From Roseovarius sp. THAF27 (GTDB taxonomy: Bacteria; Pseudomonadota; Alphaproteobacteria; Rhodobacterales; Rhodobacteraceae), in assembly GCF_009363655.1 (NCBI RefSeq), contig NZ_CP045393.1:3224001-3288000 (forward strand): DNA of 64,000 bases, given 5' to 3'. Of this stretch, positions 26,920 through 36,093 are shown in pieces; the first letter of the stretch is position 1, and every line of letters begins with the position of its first letter. Made by a program: the position numbers and the translations under genes. The notes under the pieces were generated by a model. That model was not told where the DNA came from, did no database searches, and saw nothing but the letters and a program-made list of their open reading frames with translations.

Positions 26920-27225
26920 TTACCAGCTCGACTTGACCATACCGGGCAGCTGACCGCTCGAACCAAGGTCGCGCAGGGCGATCCGGCTGATCTTCAGCTT
27001 GCGGTAATAGGCATGCGGCCGGCCGGTCAGCTGGCAGCGGTTATGAAGGCGGGTGGCCGAGCTGTTGCGCGGCAGTTGCGCCAGTTTCAGGGAGGCCCGG
27101 AAGCGTTCTTCCATCGGCTTTTCCTGGTCGTTGATGATCGCTTTCAAAGACGCCCGCTTGGCAGCGTATTGCTTCACCAGGCGCTGACGCTTCTTCTCGC
27201 GTTCGATCATTGCTTTCTTAGCCAT
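26920..27225 (-). CDS. rpsN: 30S ribosomal protein S14, zinc-independent form
   Basis: S14 lies in the small-subunit head. The 101-residue product starts [20 protein letters not shown], has the long form's length, and lacks the CXXC pairs of zinc-binding S14; [19 protein letters not shown] is the family signature. It sits between rplE and rpsH with short gaps. Confidence 0.98.
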   Translation of the reverse strand: MAKKAMIEREKKRQRLVKQYAAKRASLKAIINDQEKPMEERFRASLKLAQLPRNSSATRLHNRCQLTGRPHAYYRKLKISRIALRDLGSSGQLPGMVKSSW

Positions 27226-27243
27226 GTTTCAAATTCCTCGCGA

Positions 27244-27807
27244 TTAGCTGGTGAAAGGCATGTTGAAATGCTTCAACAGCGCCTTGGCTTCAGCGTCGGT
27301 CGGCGCCGTGGTTGCGATGATGACGTCGATCCCCCAGACTTCGTCGACCTTGTCGAAGTTGATTTCTGGGAAAACGATGTGCTCCTTGATGCCCATGGCA
27401 TAGTTGCCGCGGCCATCGAACGACTTGCCCGACACACCGCGGAAGTCGCGGATCCGCGGCATGGCCACGGTGATCAGACGGTCGAGGAATTCGTACATGC
27501 GGTTGCCACGCAGGGTCACCTTGGCGCCCAGCGGCATGCCTTCACGAACACGGAAGCCGGCGATCGAGTTCTTGGCCGACGTGATCACGGCATGCTGGCC
27601 GGCGATGGTGGACAGGTCTTCCTGGGCCGACTTGGCCTTCTTGGAATCCTTCACCGCCTCGGCACCGCAGCCGATGTTCAGTACGATCTTGTCCAGGCGC
27701 GGGATCTGCATGTCGTTGGTATAGCCGAACTCTTCCTTCAGCGCCGCCTTGATCGTGTCGCGGAACTGTTGGCGCAGACGCGGGGTGTAATTTTCAGTAT
27801 CAAGCAT
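27244..27807 (-). CDS. rplE: 50S ribosomal protein L5
   Basis: L5 binds 5S rRNA and contacts P-site tRNA. The 187-residue product contains [20 protein letters not shown] and the C-terminal [20 protein letters not shown]. Its ATG at 27805-27807 overlaps the rplX stop by eight bases, giving translational coupling. Confidence 0.98.
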   Translation of the reverse strand: MLDTENYTPRLRQQFRDTIKAALKEEFGYTNDMQIPRLDKIVLNIGCGAEAVKDSKKAKSAQEDLSTIAGQHAVITSAKNSIAGFRVREGMPLGAKVTLRGNRMYEFLDRLITVAMPRIRDFRGVSGKSFDGRGNYAMGIKEHIVFPEINFDKVDEVWGIDVIIATTAPTDAEAKALLKHFNMPFTS

Positions 27808-28111
27808 CGATCACGTCCCCCGTGGTCTTGGCGTAACGCACCTTCTTGTCGCCTTCCATCTTGAAGCCGACGCGGGTGGGTTTGCCGTTGGCGTCGACAA
27901 AGGCCAGGTTGCTGATGTCGATCGGCAGCGCCTTGGGCAGACGTCCGCCCTGGCTTTGCTGGCTTTGGCGGGTGTGGCGGATGGCCATGTTCACACCGTC
28001 GACCACGGCCTTGCCGGCCTTGGGATCGACAGACGTGATCGTGCCTTCCTTGCCCTTGTCCTTGCCGGACAGGACGACGACCTTGTCGCCTTTTTTCAGT
28101 TTGGCAGCCAT
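27800..28111 (-). CDS. rplX: 50S ribosomal protein L24
   Basis: L24 initiates large-subunit assembly. The 103-residue product carries the KOW motif near the N terminus ([20 protein letters not shown]) and the segment [15 protein letters not shown]. It begins one base after rplN and overlaps rplE at its 3' end. Confidence 0.98.
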   Translation of the reverse strand: MAAKLKKGDKVVVLSGKDKGKEGTITSVDPKAGKAVVDGVNMAIRHTRQSQQSQGGRLPKALPIDISNLAFVDANGKPTRVGFKMEGDKKVRYAKTTGDVIDA

Positions 28112-28112
28112 G

Positions 28113-28481
28113 TCACAGCACCTCCGGGGCGAGCGAGATGATCTTCATGAAGTTCTTCGCGCGAAGTTCACGAACCACCGGCCCGAAGATACGCGTGCCC
28201 ACCGGCTCACCTGCGTTGTTCAGGATCACGGCAGCGTTGCGGTCAAAGCGGATGGCGGTGCCGTCTTCACGGCGGATCTCTTTGGCGGTGCGCACGACGA
28301 CGGCCTTGCGGACGTCACCTTTCTTCACGCGGCCGCGCGGGATGGCTTCCTTGACCGAGACGACGATGATGTCGCCCACGGACGCATATTTGCGCTTGGA
28401 ACCACCCAGGACCTTGATGCACTGCACCCGGCGTGCGCCGGAGTTGTCAGCAACATCCAGATTGGTCTGCATCTGGATCAT
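28113..28481 (-). CDS. rplN: 50S ribosomal protein L14
   Basis: L14 is an interface protein that forms an intersubunit bridge. The 122-residue product starts [20 protein letters not shown] and ends ARNFMKI-type sequence ([19 protein letters not shown]), the canonical length for bacteria. An 80-bp gap with a small palindrome separates it from rpsQ. Confidence 0.99.
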   Translation of the reverse strand: MIQMQTNLDVADNSGARRVQCIKVLGGSKRKYASVGDIIVVSVKEAIPRGRVKKGDVRKAVVVRTAKEIRREDGTAIRFDRNAAVILNNAGEPVGTRIFGPVVRELRAKNFMKIISLAPEVL

Positions 28482-28561
28482 TAGGTTTCTCCCGACCTAA
28501 GGGGTCAGCCTTTCCGGCGTGTTGGCCCCATGGTTTCGATCAAACCGAAAGGTTCTTTGGC

Positions 28562-28792
28562 CTAGGCCTCAAGAACCTCCCAGCGTTTCGTTTTCGATTT
28601 CGGCGCGCATTCGATGATGCGAACTTGGTCGCCGACCTTGAAAGCGTTCTTTTCATCGTGAGCCCGGTACTTCTTGGACTTACGAATGGTCTTCTGCAGC
28701 ACCGGGTGCTTGAAGCGACGCTCGACCGAAACGGTGACGGTCTGGGCGTTTGCGTCGGAGGTCACGACGCCTTGCAGGATACGCTTGGGCAT
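28562..28792 (-). CDS. rpsQ: 30S ribosomal protein S17
   Basis: S17 is a primary 16S rRNA-binding protein with an OB fold. The 76-residue product begins [20 protein letters not shown] and contains the family block [20 protein letters not shown]. It follows rpmC by 12 bp in the spc-side piece of the cluster. Confidence 0.98.
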   Translation of the reverse strand: MPKRILQGVVTSDANAQTVTVSVERRFKHPVLQKTIRKSKKYRAHDEKNAFKVGDQVRIIECAPKSKTKRWEVLEA

Positions 28793-28804
28793 TCGAGGCT
28801 CTCC

Positions 28805-29005
28805 TTATTCAGCAGCCGAGGCGGCTTTTTCGTTCAGCACGGTCTTGATCCGCGCCACATCGCGACGGACCGAACGGATCCGCGCAGGGTTTTCCAGCGA
28901 CCCGGTCGCTGCCTGAAAGCGCAGGTTGAACTGCTCTTTCTTCAGGTTGGACAGCTCCTCGCGAAGCTGGTCCGGCGTCTTGTCACGCAATTCGGTGGCG
29001 TTCAT
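28805..29005 (-). CDS. rpmC: 50S ribosomal protein L29
   Basis: L29 lies at the exit tunnel next to L23. The 66-residue product is [20 protein letters not shown] onward, a helical hairpin. Two ATGs are in frame (29011 and 29005); the second is preferred because AAGGGA is then eight bases away rather than two. It is now the first gene of its unit: rplP, its normal upstream neighbour, lies 4.2 kb away and a strong promoter precedes rpmC. Confidence 0.97.
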   Translation of the reverse strand: MNATELRDKTPDQLREELSNLKKEQFNLRFQAATGSLENPARIRSVRRDVARIKTVLNEKAASAAE

Positions 29006-29092
29006 GGCCATCGTCCCTTCTCAAAACACCGGCCGGCCCCTGCTCGATGGCTCAGGGTCACACGGTTTCCCCGGTGGATGAATTTCAAAAAC

Positions 29093-29115
29093 GAATCCCC
29101 GCGAAACGCGGGGAC
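29093..29115 (-). promoter_or_regulatory. GC hairpin at the 5' end of the rpmC transcript
   Basis: TCCCCGCG and CGCGGGGA form a perfect 8-bp stem with a three-base loop, about 20 bases downstream of the predicted -10 box. Similar stems follow the other ribosomal promoters in this window. Confidence 0.65.
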
Positions 29116-29130
29116 CCCTTGGATTGGGGC

Positions 29131-29159
29131 CGTATAAGGGAGGTGCGGGTTCAGGGCAA
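29131..29159 (-). promoter_or_regulatory. Promoter for rpmC-rpmD unit
   Basis: TTGCCC (29159-29154) and TATACG (29136-29131) on the minus strand are exactly 17 bp apart, followed by a GC-rich discriminator (GCCCC). It lies about 125 bp upstream of rpmC. Confidence 0.82.
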
Positions 29160-29191
29160 GGGAAAGTTTGGGGAAATTGCGTTAGCCGATC

Positions 29192-29899
29192 TCAACGCCT
29201 GTCATCGCGCACCAACATGACGCCGTCCCCGAACAAAAGCGGCTGCCAGCCGCCGTCCCACAGGCGAAAGCACAATGTCCGCACCCGGTCCAGTTCGGGC
29301 CGGAACATCGCGCCGGTCACCCAGTCACGCAGCTCGAACTGGTTCCCACAGCTAGCGTAAAGCGGCTCGCCCAGGAACAGTTCCGCGGCCACGCGCGGCA
29401 GCATCTCATCGGAAAGCGGATCGAACAGCGACCGCTCAAAGAGCCACCCAATATTGGACGTCTTGCGCCATGTATCGCTCGCCTGAAACTCCGAGAGATC
29501 CATAACCACGACCTCGCCCCAGTTCACCACCTCGTTCGGCTCGCAGGCCTCGGCGGCACGGCCAAGCTCGACCAGAAGGTCCCGCGCGGCCGGCTCGTCC
29601 AATGTTTCACGCGCGCCGCTCATGTAATGCTCGAACCGGCGGTGCATCTCGGCCCCCTCGGGCAGCAGGGCAAAACAGCGCGCTCGCGTTTCGACCGACG
29701 CTTGCGAGAAACCGAAGGTCAGGCGAACGTCCGCACACAGGTCTTCGGGCAACACATCGTCCCGGTCGAACTCCCTGGTCGCCAGCAGCGCGGCGTCCCG
29801 ATCGAAAGCGTCATGCCATGCGACCTGCCATGCCTTCAGTTGTGCATTGATCCAGTCGTTTTGCGCGGCAAGAACGTCCTTGTTTTCTTCCCAGCTCAT
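29192..29899 (-). CDS. Hypothetical protein, 235 residues
   Basis: The product is acidic and soluble, rich in Trp and Glu (MSWEENKDVLAAQNDWINAQ at the start), with no signal peptide or TM segment. I recognise no family. Candidate starts are the ATG at 29899 and a GTG at 29911; neither has a good Shine-Dalgarno. Codon use resembles its neighbours, with high GC at third positions, so the frame is likely real. It is the first gene of the insertion between rpmC and rplP and ends 33 bp before the rpmC promoter. Confidence 0.72.
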   Translation of the reverse strand: MSWEENKDVLAAQNDWINAQLKAWQVAWHDAFDRDAALLATREFDRDDVLPEDLCADVRLTFGFSQASVETRARCFALLPEGAEMHRRFEHYMSGARETLDEPAARDLLVELGRAAEACEPNEVVNWGEVVVMDLSEFQASDTWRKTSNIGWLFERSLFDPLSDEMLPRVAAELFLGEPLYASCGNQFELRDWVTGAMFRPELDRVRTLCFRLWDGGWQPLLFGDGVMLVRDDRR

Positions 29900-30132
29900 G
29901 GGCGCCGCCACCGCGCGGTCGACCCCGCCCGCGCCGGGCCGACGTAATGATCATCCAGCATTGCACGTGTCCCTTTACCAAGCGTTTCCGACCGGCATGA
30001 AAGTGACACCATAACACCCCCTACACAAGGCACCGCAACACCAAGGTCTATCTTGCCAGACCCCGCTCCGCCCGCGTCAGATAAGCATCGGGTGCGCTCA
30101 ATCAGCACCCGACGAAAGAGGAGGAGAACCCC

Positions 30133-30573
30133 ATGTCCAGCCCGTATTCCGGAGGCTGCGATCACGTCAAGGTGACCGCCAGCGCCGAACCCATCGACAA
30201 TCACGAGTGCCACTGCAACGTCTGCAAGAACGTCACCGGCCAGCACACGACCCACGTGGCCTTCTTCAACCATGACGACCTCAAGGCCGAGGGCGGATCG
30301 ATGAACCGCCAGCCCTTCAATGCCGACAATCCCGACGGCCCGCTCGAGCTCTGCACCTGCGCCGATTGCGGCGCCGCGCTGATGCTGGACGACAAGCAGA
30401 AACGTATCCGCGTGGCCGTGCCCAACGTCATGGGCTATGACGACGCCGCGTTCCCCGATGCGACGTATCACGCGTTCTGGGACGAAAGCAAAGGTTACGC
30501 CAAGCCCGATGACGGTCGCCCGGTGTATGAGGGCCTGCGCCCCGACTTCAGCTGGCCCCAGCCTGCCGCCTGA
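30133..30573 (+). CDS. GFA/CENP-V domain protein
   Basis: The 146-residue product belongs to the glutathione-dependent formaldehyde-activating (GFA) zinc-fold family. The metal cysteines are visible in GGCDHVKV, CHCNVCKN and CTCADCGAALM. An insertion, TGQHTTHVAFFNHDDLKAEG, follows the second cluster. An ideal GAGGAGGAGA precedes the ATG at 30133. Many family members are not formaldehyde enzymes, so the substrate is uncertain. A second, divergent family member lies at 61460. Confidence 0.88.
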   Translation: MSSPYSGGCDHVKVTASAEPIDNHECHCNVCKNVTGQHTTHVAFFNHDDLKAEGGSMNRQPFNADNPDGPLELCTCADCGAALMLDDKQKRIRVAVPNVMGYDDAAFPDATYHAFWDESKGYAKPDDGRPVYEGLRPDFSWPQPAA

Positions 30574-30713
30574 CACTCTGGCCCCGTCGGAAAAACCGGC
30601 GGGGCACAGCATGGGTCATGATGAAACAGTCAATTTCCCGCATTTCTTTTGCCCGCAGGGAAGAACCTGCTATCCAATAGGCGTATAGTTGAGTTGCCGG
30701 GGGGCGCGCTTCA

Positions 30714-31694
30714 ATGTTGACCATAGCACTTCTTTCACTCCTGGGTATTGGCGCGACCGCCTTCCTGATCGATGAATTCGTCGACGACGACAGTGACTCC
30801 GGCACAGCGACCGAAGAGGACACGCCCGACATCGCCGACCCGGAAGAAGAAGACCCGGGCACGCCGGATCCGGGCGACCAGCCCGAGGATATCCTGACCG
30901 AAGCCGGCTTCACCGTCGAGGAAGAACCACGCGGTGACTTGCGGCCCTTCATAAACCTGATCGGCACCGAAGGCGACGACACGATCAAAGATGTGCATGT
31001 CGATGCGGCCGCGGAAACCGGCACGGGCGTGCTGCAGGTTATGGCCGGTGACGGCGACGACCTTGCCCAGCTGGATCAGGATGGCCTGCTGATCCAGGGC
31101 GAGGACGGTAACGACACCATCAACCACGAAGGCGAATACGGCTACATTCTGGGCGGCGCCGGTGACGACGTGTTGAGCGGCGTGAACAGCTATAACCTCA
31201 TCGGTGGCGCTGGCGATGACGACATCACGGTGCAGCGCAGCCCGGTGGACAATACCAGTATCGTTGAGGGCGGAGATGGCAACGATACGATCACCCACAT
31301 CAGCGACATCGAGTATTACAGCGAAGGCGGCGGCGCGTTCCTGAGAGGCGGCGACGGCGCGGATTCCTTCACGCTCGACTTCAACGGGCCGACCGGCGAG
31401 TCGCCGGGCTTCGGCGGCGCTCCCTTCGAGGATACGGACGAAGTCGTCCGCATGGACGACTTCGATCCCGCCGAGGACGAACTGGTCCTGGACCTGACGG
31501 ATATCGACCCCGGCACGGTCATCCGCGGCGTCGAGACCGAAGACGCCCCCGACAGCAGCGAAACGCAACTCAAGATCCTGCTGAACAAGGACGGAGAGGA
31601 TTTCGAGCGCAGCATCGCCCTCGGACCCGCCGCCGTCGGCACCGACGTTTTGTCATACGTAACGGTGCTGCTGCCCCCCGAACCGGTGGTCTGA
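30714..31694 (+). CDS. Membrane-anchored RTX-like calcium-binding protein
   Basis: The 326-residue product has one N-terminal hydrophobic segment (MLTIALLSLLGIGATAFLID), then an acidic Asp/Glu/Pro linker (about 22-65). A series of seven nonapeptide-like repeats follows (GTEGDDTIK, AGDGDDLAQ, GEDGNDTIN, GGAGDDVLS, GGAGDDDIT, GGDGNDTIT, GGDGADSFT), typical of calcium-binding RTX parallel beta rolls. The C-terminal part (about 235-326) resembles the domain that often follows such repeats in Rhodobacteraceae. It would sit at the outer face of the inner membrane or be exported. Function is unknown. It is convergent with the oxygenase gene, four bases away. Confidence 0.85.
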   Translation: MLTIALLSLLGIGATAFLIDEFVDDDSDSGTATEEDTPDIADPEEEDPGTPDPGDQPEDILTEAGFTVEEEPRGDLRPFINLIGTEGDDTIKDVHVDAAAETGTGVLQVMAGDGDDLAQLDQDGLLIQGEDGNDTINHEGEYGYILGGAGDDVLSGVNSYNLIGGAGDDDITVQRSPVDNTSIVEGGDGNDTITHISDIEYYSEGGGAFLRGGDGADSFTLDFNGPTGESPGFGGAPFEDTDEVVRMDDFDPAEDELVLDLTDIDPGTVIRGVETEDAPDSSETQLKILLNKDGEDFERSIALGPAAVGTDVLSYVTVLLPPEPVV

Positions 31695-31698
31695 CCGC

Positions 31699-32319
31699 TC
31701 AGCCCCAGGCGTAGTTGAAGCTTACGCTGATCCGTTCGTCCTCGGACATGTTCATCGGCACCTCGTGCCGCAGCCAGCTTTCCCACAGCAGCACGTCGCC
31801 CACCGCGGGCGTGGCATAGATGAAGGTCCGCAATTCTTCCCGCGCGTCCTTCTTGCGCCCCGGCGCCGCCATCATCCGGGCCGAGCGCGGGTCCTCCAGC
31901 TTCAGCGCGCTGGCGCCATCCGGCATCGCCACGTAGGTCGTGCCGGAAATCACCGAATGCGGATGCAGATGCGATGAATGCGTGCCGCCTTCGGGCAGGA
32001 TGTTGATCCAGATATCCTCCAGCTTCAGCTCCCGCCCGTCCAGGTCGAACTCCAGGTCTTCGGCAAAAGCCGCCACATGCGCATCCAGCGATTTGACGAG
32101 GTCCGCGAATATCGGAAACCGCCACGGCAGGTCGGTCAGCGAGGCATAGGAGGTATAGCCCGGATACCCGTTTTCCTCGCACCACTCCTGCCCCGCCTCG
32201 TCATCCTCGGCGATGGCGTAACAGGACGCCTCCATCTCGTCAGAGTCGATCTTGGGGCCATGCTCCGACAGGGCAGCACGGTAAAGGCGGGTCACGAAGA
32301 GGGATTTGATATCAGCCAT
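31699..32319 (-). CDS. Putative 2OG-Fe(II) oxygenase (TIGR02466/PF13759 type)
   Basis: The 206-residue product matches the 2OG-FeII_Oxy_5 family: the block INILPEGGTHSSHLHPHSVI with iron-ligand candidates His117, His119 and His121, SGTTYV, and downstream His185 in WLRHEV with Arg196 in ERISVSFN as the probable 2-oxoglutarate contact. The ATG at 32317-32319 gives the normal family start (MADIKSLFVTRLYRAAL). Members occur in phages and marine bacteria, and their substrates are largely unknown. It lies between an RTX-like and an endolysin-like gene inside the ribosomal cluster. Confidence 0.85.
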   Translation of the reverse strand: MADIKSLFVTRLYRAALSEHGPKIDSDEMEASCYAIAEDDEAGQEWCEENGYPGYTSYASLTDLPWRFPIFADLVKSLDAHVAAFAEDLEFDLDGRELKLEDIWINILPEGGTHSSHLHPHSVISGTTYVAMPDGASALKLEDPRSARMMAAPGRKKDAREELRTFIYATPAVGDVLLWESWLRHEVPMNMSEDERISVSFNYAWG

Positions 32320-32407
32320 GCCCCGCGTCTTACCGCGCGATGGGCCGAAGGCAAGGATTTCTTCATGCCTGTGCCGCATAACGCCCCTGCACCAGAAGGG
32401 GGCAAGC

Positions 32408-33115
32408 ATGATCCGAACCATCGCGGCGTCCGGCCTCTGCGTCGGCCTGGCCCTTGCCGGCCCCGTTACGGCGGACCCGGCCACCGGCAGCCTCTTCGCC
32501 GCGCGTCAGCCGCTTTTCTCGATGCAGTCGAGACCCCGTGACGCCGTATCCTCCGCCAGCCTCTTCGTGGGCAGGGCCGAGGGCGGACTATTCGCCGCCC
32601 TGCCCGGCCGCCTCGATGCGCCCCTGCGCCACGGCGGCACCAAGGCCGCCCGACTGCGCGACCTGATCGCCCGGGCCGAGGCCGGACGCGCGGGCTATGA
32701 CGCCGTCCAGCATGGCGCGCGGGTGAAACCACCCCGCCGCCCCACCGATATGACCCTTCAGGACATCTACGATTGGATCGAGGCCACCCCCGGCCAGCCC
32801 CACGCCATCGGGCGCTACCAGTTCATCCCGCCCACGCTGCGCCACTCCGCCGCGCGCCTCGACCTGCCCGCCAACACCCGGTTCAGCCCCGCGGTGCAGG
32901 ACCGACTTGCCGACCTGTTGCTGGGCGACGCAGGCCTGATGAAGGTCAAGGCGGGCGAAATGAGCGTGGACACATTCATGCTGAACCTCGCCAGGATCTG
33001 GGCCGGCCTGCCGATCCCCTCGGGCCGCAGCTATTACCACGGGGTCGCCGGCAACAAGGCAACGATGACGTATGAGGCCTACGCGCGGCAGGTGCGGGGC
33101 ATCCTGGGCGGCTGA
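32408..33115 (+). CDS. Exported endolysin-like muramidase
   Basis: The 235-residue product has an N-terminal signal sequence (MIRTIAASGLCVGLALAGPV) and a C-terminal domain (about 100-235) resembling the phage lambda R lytic transglycosylase (COG4678). The blocks IARAEAGRAGYDAV (Glu candidate), AIGRYQFIPPTL, AVQDRLADLLL and NLARIWAGLPIPSGRSYYHG follow in the same order as in lambda R. It would cleave peptidoglycan in the periplasm. No holin or spanin is adjacent, so this looks like a domesticated or cell-wall-remodelling enzyme rather than a lysis cassette. Confidence 0.85.
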   Translation: MIRTIAASGLCVGLALAGPVTADPATGSLFAARQPLFSMQSRPRDAVSSASLFVGRAEGGLFAALPGRLDAPLRHGGTKAARLRDLIARAEAGRAGYDAVQHGARVKPPRRPTDMTLQDIYDWIEATPGQPHAIGRYQFIPPTLRHSAARLDLPANTRFSPAVQDRLADLLLGDAGLMKVKAGEMSVDTFMLNLARIWAGLPIPSGRSYYHGVAGNKATMTYEAYARQVRGILGG

Positions 33116-33133
33116 CATCGCATCGCTCCACCC

Positions 33134-33180
33134 GTCCCGGGCTTGCCCCGGGACCTCCCGTAGGGTGTGTGAAAACCCAC
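33134..33180. repeat. CCCGGG palindrome followed by a REP-like unit
   Basis: GTCCCGGG (33134-33141) and CCCGGGAC (33147-33154) form a perfect hairpin of the widespread alphaproteobacterial type also seen at 36051 and 40055. Six bases later a GTAGGGTG-family unit spans 33160-33180, with one diverged base in each arm. Confidence 0.8.
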
Positions 33181-33199
33181 GCGCACCGGAGCAAAGAAA

Positions 33200-33265
33200 A
33201 ACCCCCGCCGAATTCTCGACGGGGGTTCTTTTTTCTTCACCGGCGTCATTCGCGAGCGAATGACG
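33200..33265. terminator. Double hairpin and bidirectional terminator after rplP
   Basis: CGTCATTCG (33244-33252) and CGAATGACG (33257-33265) form a perfect stem that touches the rplP stop codon. Beyond it AACCCCCG (33200-33207) pairs with CGGGGGTT (33220-33227), with T runs on both sides, so it ends rplP on the minus strand and the endolysin-like gene on the plus strand. Its stem and loop are nearly identical to the terminator at 37775-37802. Confidence 0.9.
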
Positions 33266-33679
33266 TTACCAATCCTCACGTACGACGACGCGGGTCTTGA
33301 CCGGCAGTTTCATCGCCGCGAGGCGCAGGGCCTCCATGGCAACCGCCTCGCCGACGCCGTCGATCTCGAACATCACGCGGCCGGGCTTGACCTTGCAGGC
33401 CCAGAAATCGACCGAGCCCTTACCTTTACCCATCCGAACTTCGACGGGCTTAGAGGTTACGGGCGTGTCCGGGAAAATCCGGATCCAGACGCGGCCCTGA
33501 CGCTTCATGTGACGCGTCATGGCACGACGTGCCGCTTCGATCTGACGGGCGGTCACGCGCTCGGGCGTGGTCGCTTTCAGGCCGTAAGTGCCAAAGTTCA
33601 GATCAGAGCCGCCCTTGGCCTCGCCCTTGATCCGGCCTTTGAACATCTTGCGGAATTTAGTGCGCTTTGGTTGAAGCAT
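33266..33679 (-). CDS. rplP: 50S ribosomal protein L16
   Basis: L16 lies at the A site and is needed for late large-subunit assembly. The 137-residue product starts [20 protein letters not shown] and contains the family blocks [20 protein letters not shown] and [20 protein letters not shown]. Normally rpmC follows; here rplP closes its unit with a terminator. It is 13 bp downstream of rpsC. Confidence 0.99.
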   Translation of the reverse strand: MLQPKRTKFRKMFKGRIKGEAKGGSDLNFGTYGLKATTPERVTARQIEAARRAMTRHMKRQGRVWIRIFPDTPVTSKPVEVRMGKGKGSVDFWACKVKPGRVMFEIDGVGEAVAMEALRLAAMKLPVKTRVVVREDW

Positions 33680-33692
33680 TTCTCATCCCTCC

Positions 33693-34403
33693 TCAGCGGC
33701 GGCCGCCACCAGCACCACGAGGTGCCGGGCCGTCCTGAAGTTCCTGCGCCTTGCGATCCCGGGCTGCCGGATCATGTTCCATGATCTCGCCCTTGAAGAT
33801 CCAGACCTTGATGCCGATGATCCCGTAGGGCGTGCTGGCCTCGATATTGGCGTAATCGATGTCGGCACGCAGCGTGTGCAGCGGAACCCGGCCCTCGCGG
33901 TACCATTCGGTCCGTGCGATCTCGGCACCGCCCAGGCGGCCCGCGACGTTGACCCGGATACCCAGGGCCCCCATGCGCATGGCGTTCTGCACGGCACGTT
34001 TCATCGCGCGGCGGAACGACACACGACGCTCCAGCTGCTGGGCGATGCTTTCCCCCACCAGGGCCGCGTCCAGTTCCGGCTTGCGGACCTCGACGATGTT
34101 GAGGTGCAGTTCGCTGTCGGTCATCGCCGCCAGCTTCTTGCGCAGGGTCTCGATATCGGCGCCTTTCTTGCCGATGATCACGCCGGGGCGCGCGGTGTGC
34201 ACCGTGACGCGGCACTTCTTGTGCGGACGTTCGATGATCACGCGGCTGATGCCGGCCTGCTTGCACTCTTTCTTGATGAAATCACGGATCGCGATGTCTT
34301 CCAGCAGAAGATCACCGTAATCCTTGGTGTCGGCGTACCAGCGGCTGTCCCAGGTGCGGTTCACCTGCAGGCGCATGCCGATCGGATTGACTTTGTTACC
34401 CAT
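33693..34403 (-). CDS. rpsC: 30S ribosomal protein S3
   Basis: S3 shapes the mRNA entry tunnel. The 236-residue product starts [20 protein letters not shown], has a KH domain (about 40-110) and the C-terminal domain with [20 protein letters not shown]. The stop of rplV and the start of rpsC share one base (TAATG). Confidence 0.99.
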   Translation of the reverse strand: MGNKVNPIGMRLQVNRTWDSRWYADTKDYGDLLLEDIAIRDFIKKECKQAGISRVIIERPHKKCRVTVHTARPGVIIGKKGADIETLRKKLAAMTDSELHLNIVEVRKPELDAALVGESIAQQLERRVSFRRAMKRAVQNAMRMGALGIRVNVAGRLGGAEIARTEWYREGRVPLHTLRADIDYANIEASTPYGIIGIKVWIFKGEIMEHDPAARDRKAQELQDGPAPRGAGGGRR

Positions 34404-34783
34404 TAGGCTTGCTCCTCGACTTCACGCACCTTGATGGTGATTTCTGAGAACGGCTTCATGATCCGGCCAAACCGGCCACGGGCGCGCGGACGGCCGCGTT
34501 TCATCACGAGGTTCTTGCCCACATAGGCCTCGGCCACGATCAGGTCGTCGACATCGAGGTTGTGGTTGTTCTCGGCGTTGGCCACGGCGGACTGAAGGCA
34601 TTTCTTCACGTCCTGCGCGATCCGCTTCTTCGAGAAGGTCAGATCGTTCAGCGCCTTGTCCACCTTCTTGCCACGGATCAACGCGGCCACCAGGTTGAGT
34701 TTCTGCGGGCTGGTGCGAAGCATGCGCAGTTTTGCCATCGCTTCGTTGTCAGCCACGCGGCGGGGGTTCTTTTCCTTGCCCAT
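34403..34783 (-). CDS. rplV: 50S ribosomal protein L22
   Basis: L22 lines the exit tunnel and its loop is a macrolide-resistance site. The 126-residue product starts [20 protein letters not shown] and has the tunnel loop around [20 protein letters not shown] in wild-type form. Gap to rpsS is 3 bp. Confidence 0.99.
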   Translation of the reverse strand: MGKEKNPRRVADNEAMAKLRMLRTSPQKLNLVAALIRGKKVDKALNDLTFSKKRIAQDVKKCLQSAVANAENNHNLDVDDLIVAEAYVGKNLVMKRGRPRARGRFGRIMKPFSEITIKVREVEEQA

Positions 34784-34786
34784 GAC

Positions 34787-35065
34787 TTACTTCCGCTTCG
34801 CTTTTTTGTCGGCGGCGTGCCCGTAATAGGTACGGGTCGGCGCGTATTCACCGAATTTCTGACCGATCATATCTTCCGACACGTTGACGGGGATATGCTT
34901 GTGACCATTGTACACGCCAAACGTCAGGCCCACGAACTGGGGCAGGATCGTCGAACGGCGCGACCAGATCTTGATGACTTCGTTGCGCCCCGACTCGCGC
35001 GATGCTTCGGCTTTTTTCAGCACGTAGGCATCGACGAAGGGGCCTTTCCATACAGAGCGGCTCAT
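34787..35065 (-). CDS. rpsS: 30S ribosomal protein S19
   Basis: S19 pairs with S13 in the small-subunit head. The 92-residue product begins [20 protein letters not shown] and has the signature [20 protein letters not shown]. It starts 3 bp after rplB. Confidence 0.99.
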   Translation of the reverse strand: MSRSVWKGPFVDAYVLKKAEASRESGRNEVIKIWSRRSTILPQFVGLTFGVYNGHKHIPVNVSEDMIGQKFGEYAPTRTYYGHAADKKAKRK

Positions 35066-35068
35066 GTG

Positions 35069-35911
35069 TTAACGGCCCTTCTTCCTAGCGTGACGCGAGC
35101 GGATGATCAGCTTCTGCGACGCCTTGTTCTTGTTACGGGTGCGCGCACCCTTCGTCGGCTTGCCCCAGGGCGTCACCGGGTGACGACCACCCGAGGTCCG
35201 GCCTTCACCACCACCGTGGGGGTGGTCGATCGGGTTCATGACCACGCCGCGGACGGACGGGCGAATGCCCTTGTGACGCATCCGGCCGGCCTTGCCGTAG
35301 TTCTGGTTGCTGTTGTCGGGGTTGCTGACGGCACCGACGGTCGCCATGCACTCCTGACGCACCATGCGCAGCTCGCCCGAGGACAGGCGGATCTGGGCAT
35401 AGCCACCATCGCGGCCCACGAACTGGGCATAGGTGCCGGCGGCACGTGCGATCTGGCCGCCCTTGCCGGGCTTCAGCTCGATGTTGTGAACGATCGTGCC
35501 GATCGGCATGCCCTGGAACGGCATCGCGTTGCCGGGCTTGATGTCGGCCTTGGGCGAGGCGATGACGCTGTCGCCCACGGCCAGGCGCTGCGGCGCCAGG
35601 ATGTAGGCTTGCTCGCCATCTTCGTATTTGATCAGCGCGATAAAGGCCGTCCGGTTCGGGTCGTATTCGATCCGCTCGACGGTTGCGGCCACGTCGACCT
35701 TGTTGCGTTTGAAATCAACGATCCGGTAAAGGCGTTTGGCGCCACCCCCGCGACGACGCGAGGTAATCCGCCCGGTGTTGTTCCGGCCGCCCGATTTCGT
35801 CAGACCCTCGGTGAGGGCTTTGACGGGACGTCCTTTCCACAGCTCCGAACGGTCGATCAGCACCAGCCCGCGCTGGCCCGGCGTCGTCGGCTTGTACGAC
35901 TTGAGTGCCAT
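35069..35911 (-). CDS. rplB: 50S ribosomal protein L2
   Basis: L2 is a core protein needed for subunit association and peptidyl transfer. The 280-residue product starts [20 protein letters not shown] and contains the signature [20 protein letters not shown]. The ATG at 35909-35911 is used rather than the extension to 35962. It should follow rplW directly, but cspA and an AT-rich orphan gene intervene, and rplB now has its own promoter and a leader of about 210 nt containing a UUCG-capped hairpin, a CCCGGG palindrome and a REP-like unit. Confidence 0.99.
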   Translation of the reverse strand: MALKSYKPTTPGQRGLVLIDRSELWKGRPVKALTEGLTKSGGRNNTGRITSRRRGGGAKRLYRIVDFKRNKVDVAATVERIEYDPNRTAFIALIKYEDGEQAYILAPQRLAVGDSVIASPKADIKPGNAMPFQGMPIGTIVHNIELKPGKGGQIARAAGTYAQFVGRDGGYAQIRLSSGELRMVRQECMATVGAVSNPDNSNQNYGKAGRMRHKGIRPSVRGVVMNPIDHPHGGGEGRTSGGRHPVTPWGKPTKGARTRNKNKASQKLIIRSRHARKKGR

Positions 35912-35966
35912 GCTTTCTGTCTTCCGTTTAGCAAACGGCGAAACCGGAATGTCCAGCTCCACCTAT

Positions 35967-35989
35967 GTAGGGTGGGTTTCGAACCCACC
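35967..35989. repeat. REP-like palindrome in the rplB leader
   Basis: GTAGGGTGGGTTTCGAACCC plus ACC, a GGTGGGTT/AACCCACC stem with a TCG loop. It lies 56 bases upstream of the rplB start and would be transcribed as part of its 5' leader. Confidence 0.85.
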
Positions 35990-36050
35990 ATGGTTATAGG
36001 CCCCCTTGGGTGCCCGGTTCAGGTACGGTCTGGGCCTCGTTTCCACGAGA

Positions 36051-36069
36051 TCCCGGATCAGGTCCGGGA
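36051..36069. repeat. CCCGGA palindrome of the alphaproteobacterial dispersed type
   Basis: TCCCGGA (36051-36057) and TCCGGGA (36063-36069) form a stem around TCAGG. It belongs with 33134-33154 and the imperfect copy at 40055-40080. Confidence 0.75.
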
Positions 36070-36093
36070 CGGCGCCCGCGCCGCAACGGCAAA

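Noticed and set aside
29896..30612. Minus-strand 238-codon frame over the GFA gene
   Set aside because: The plus strand carries the zinc-cysteine motifs and an ideal ribosome binding site; the minus frame has no recognisable features.
32408..33115. A phage lysis cassette or prophage remnant
   Set aside because: Only one endolysin-like gene with a signal sequence is present; holin, spanin, structural and integrase genes are absent.
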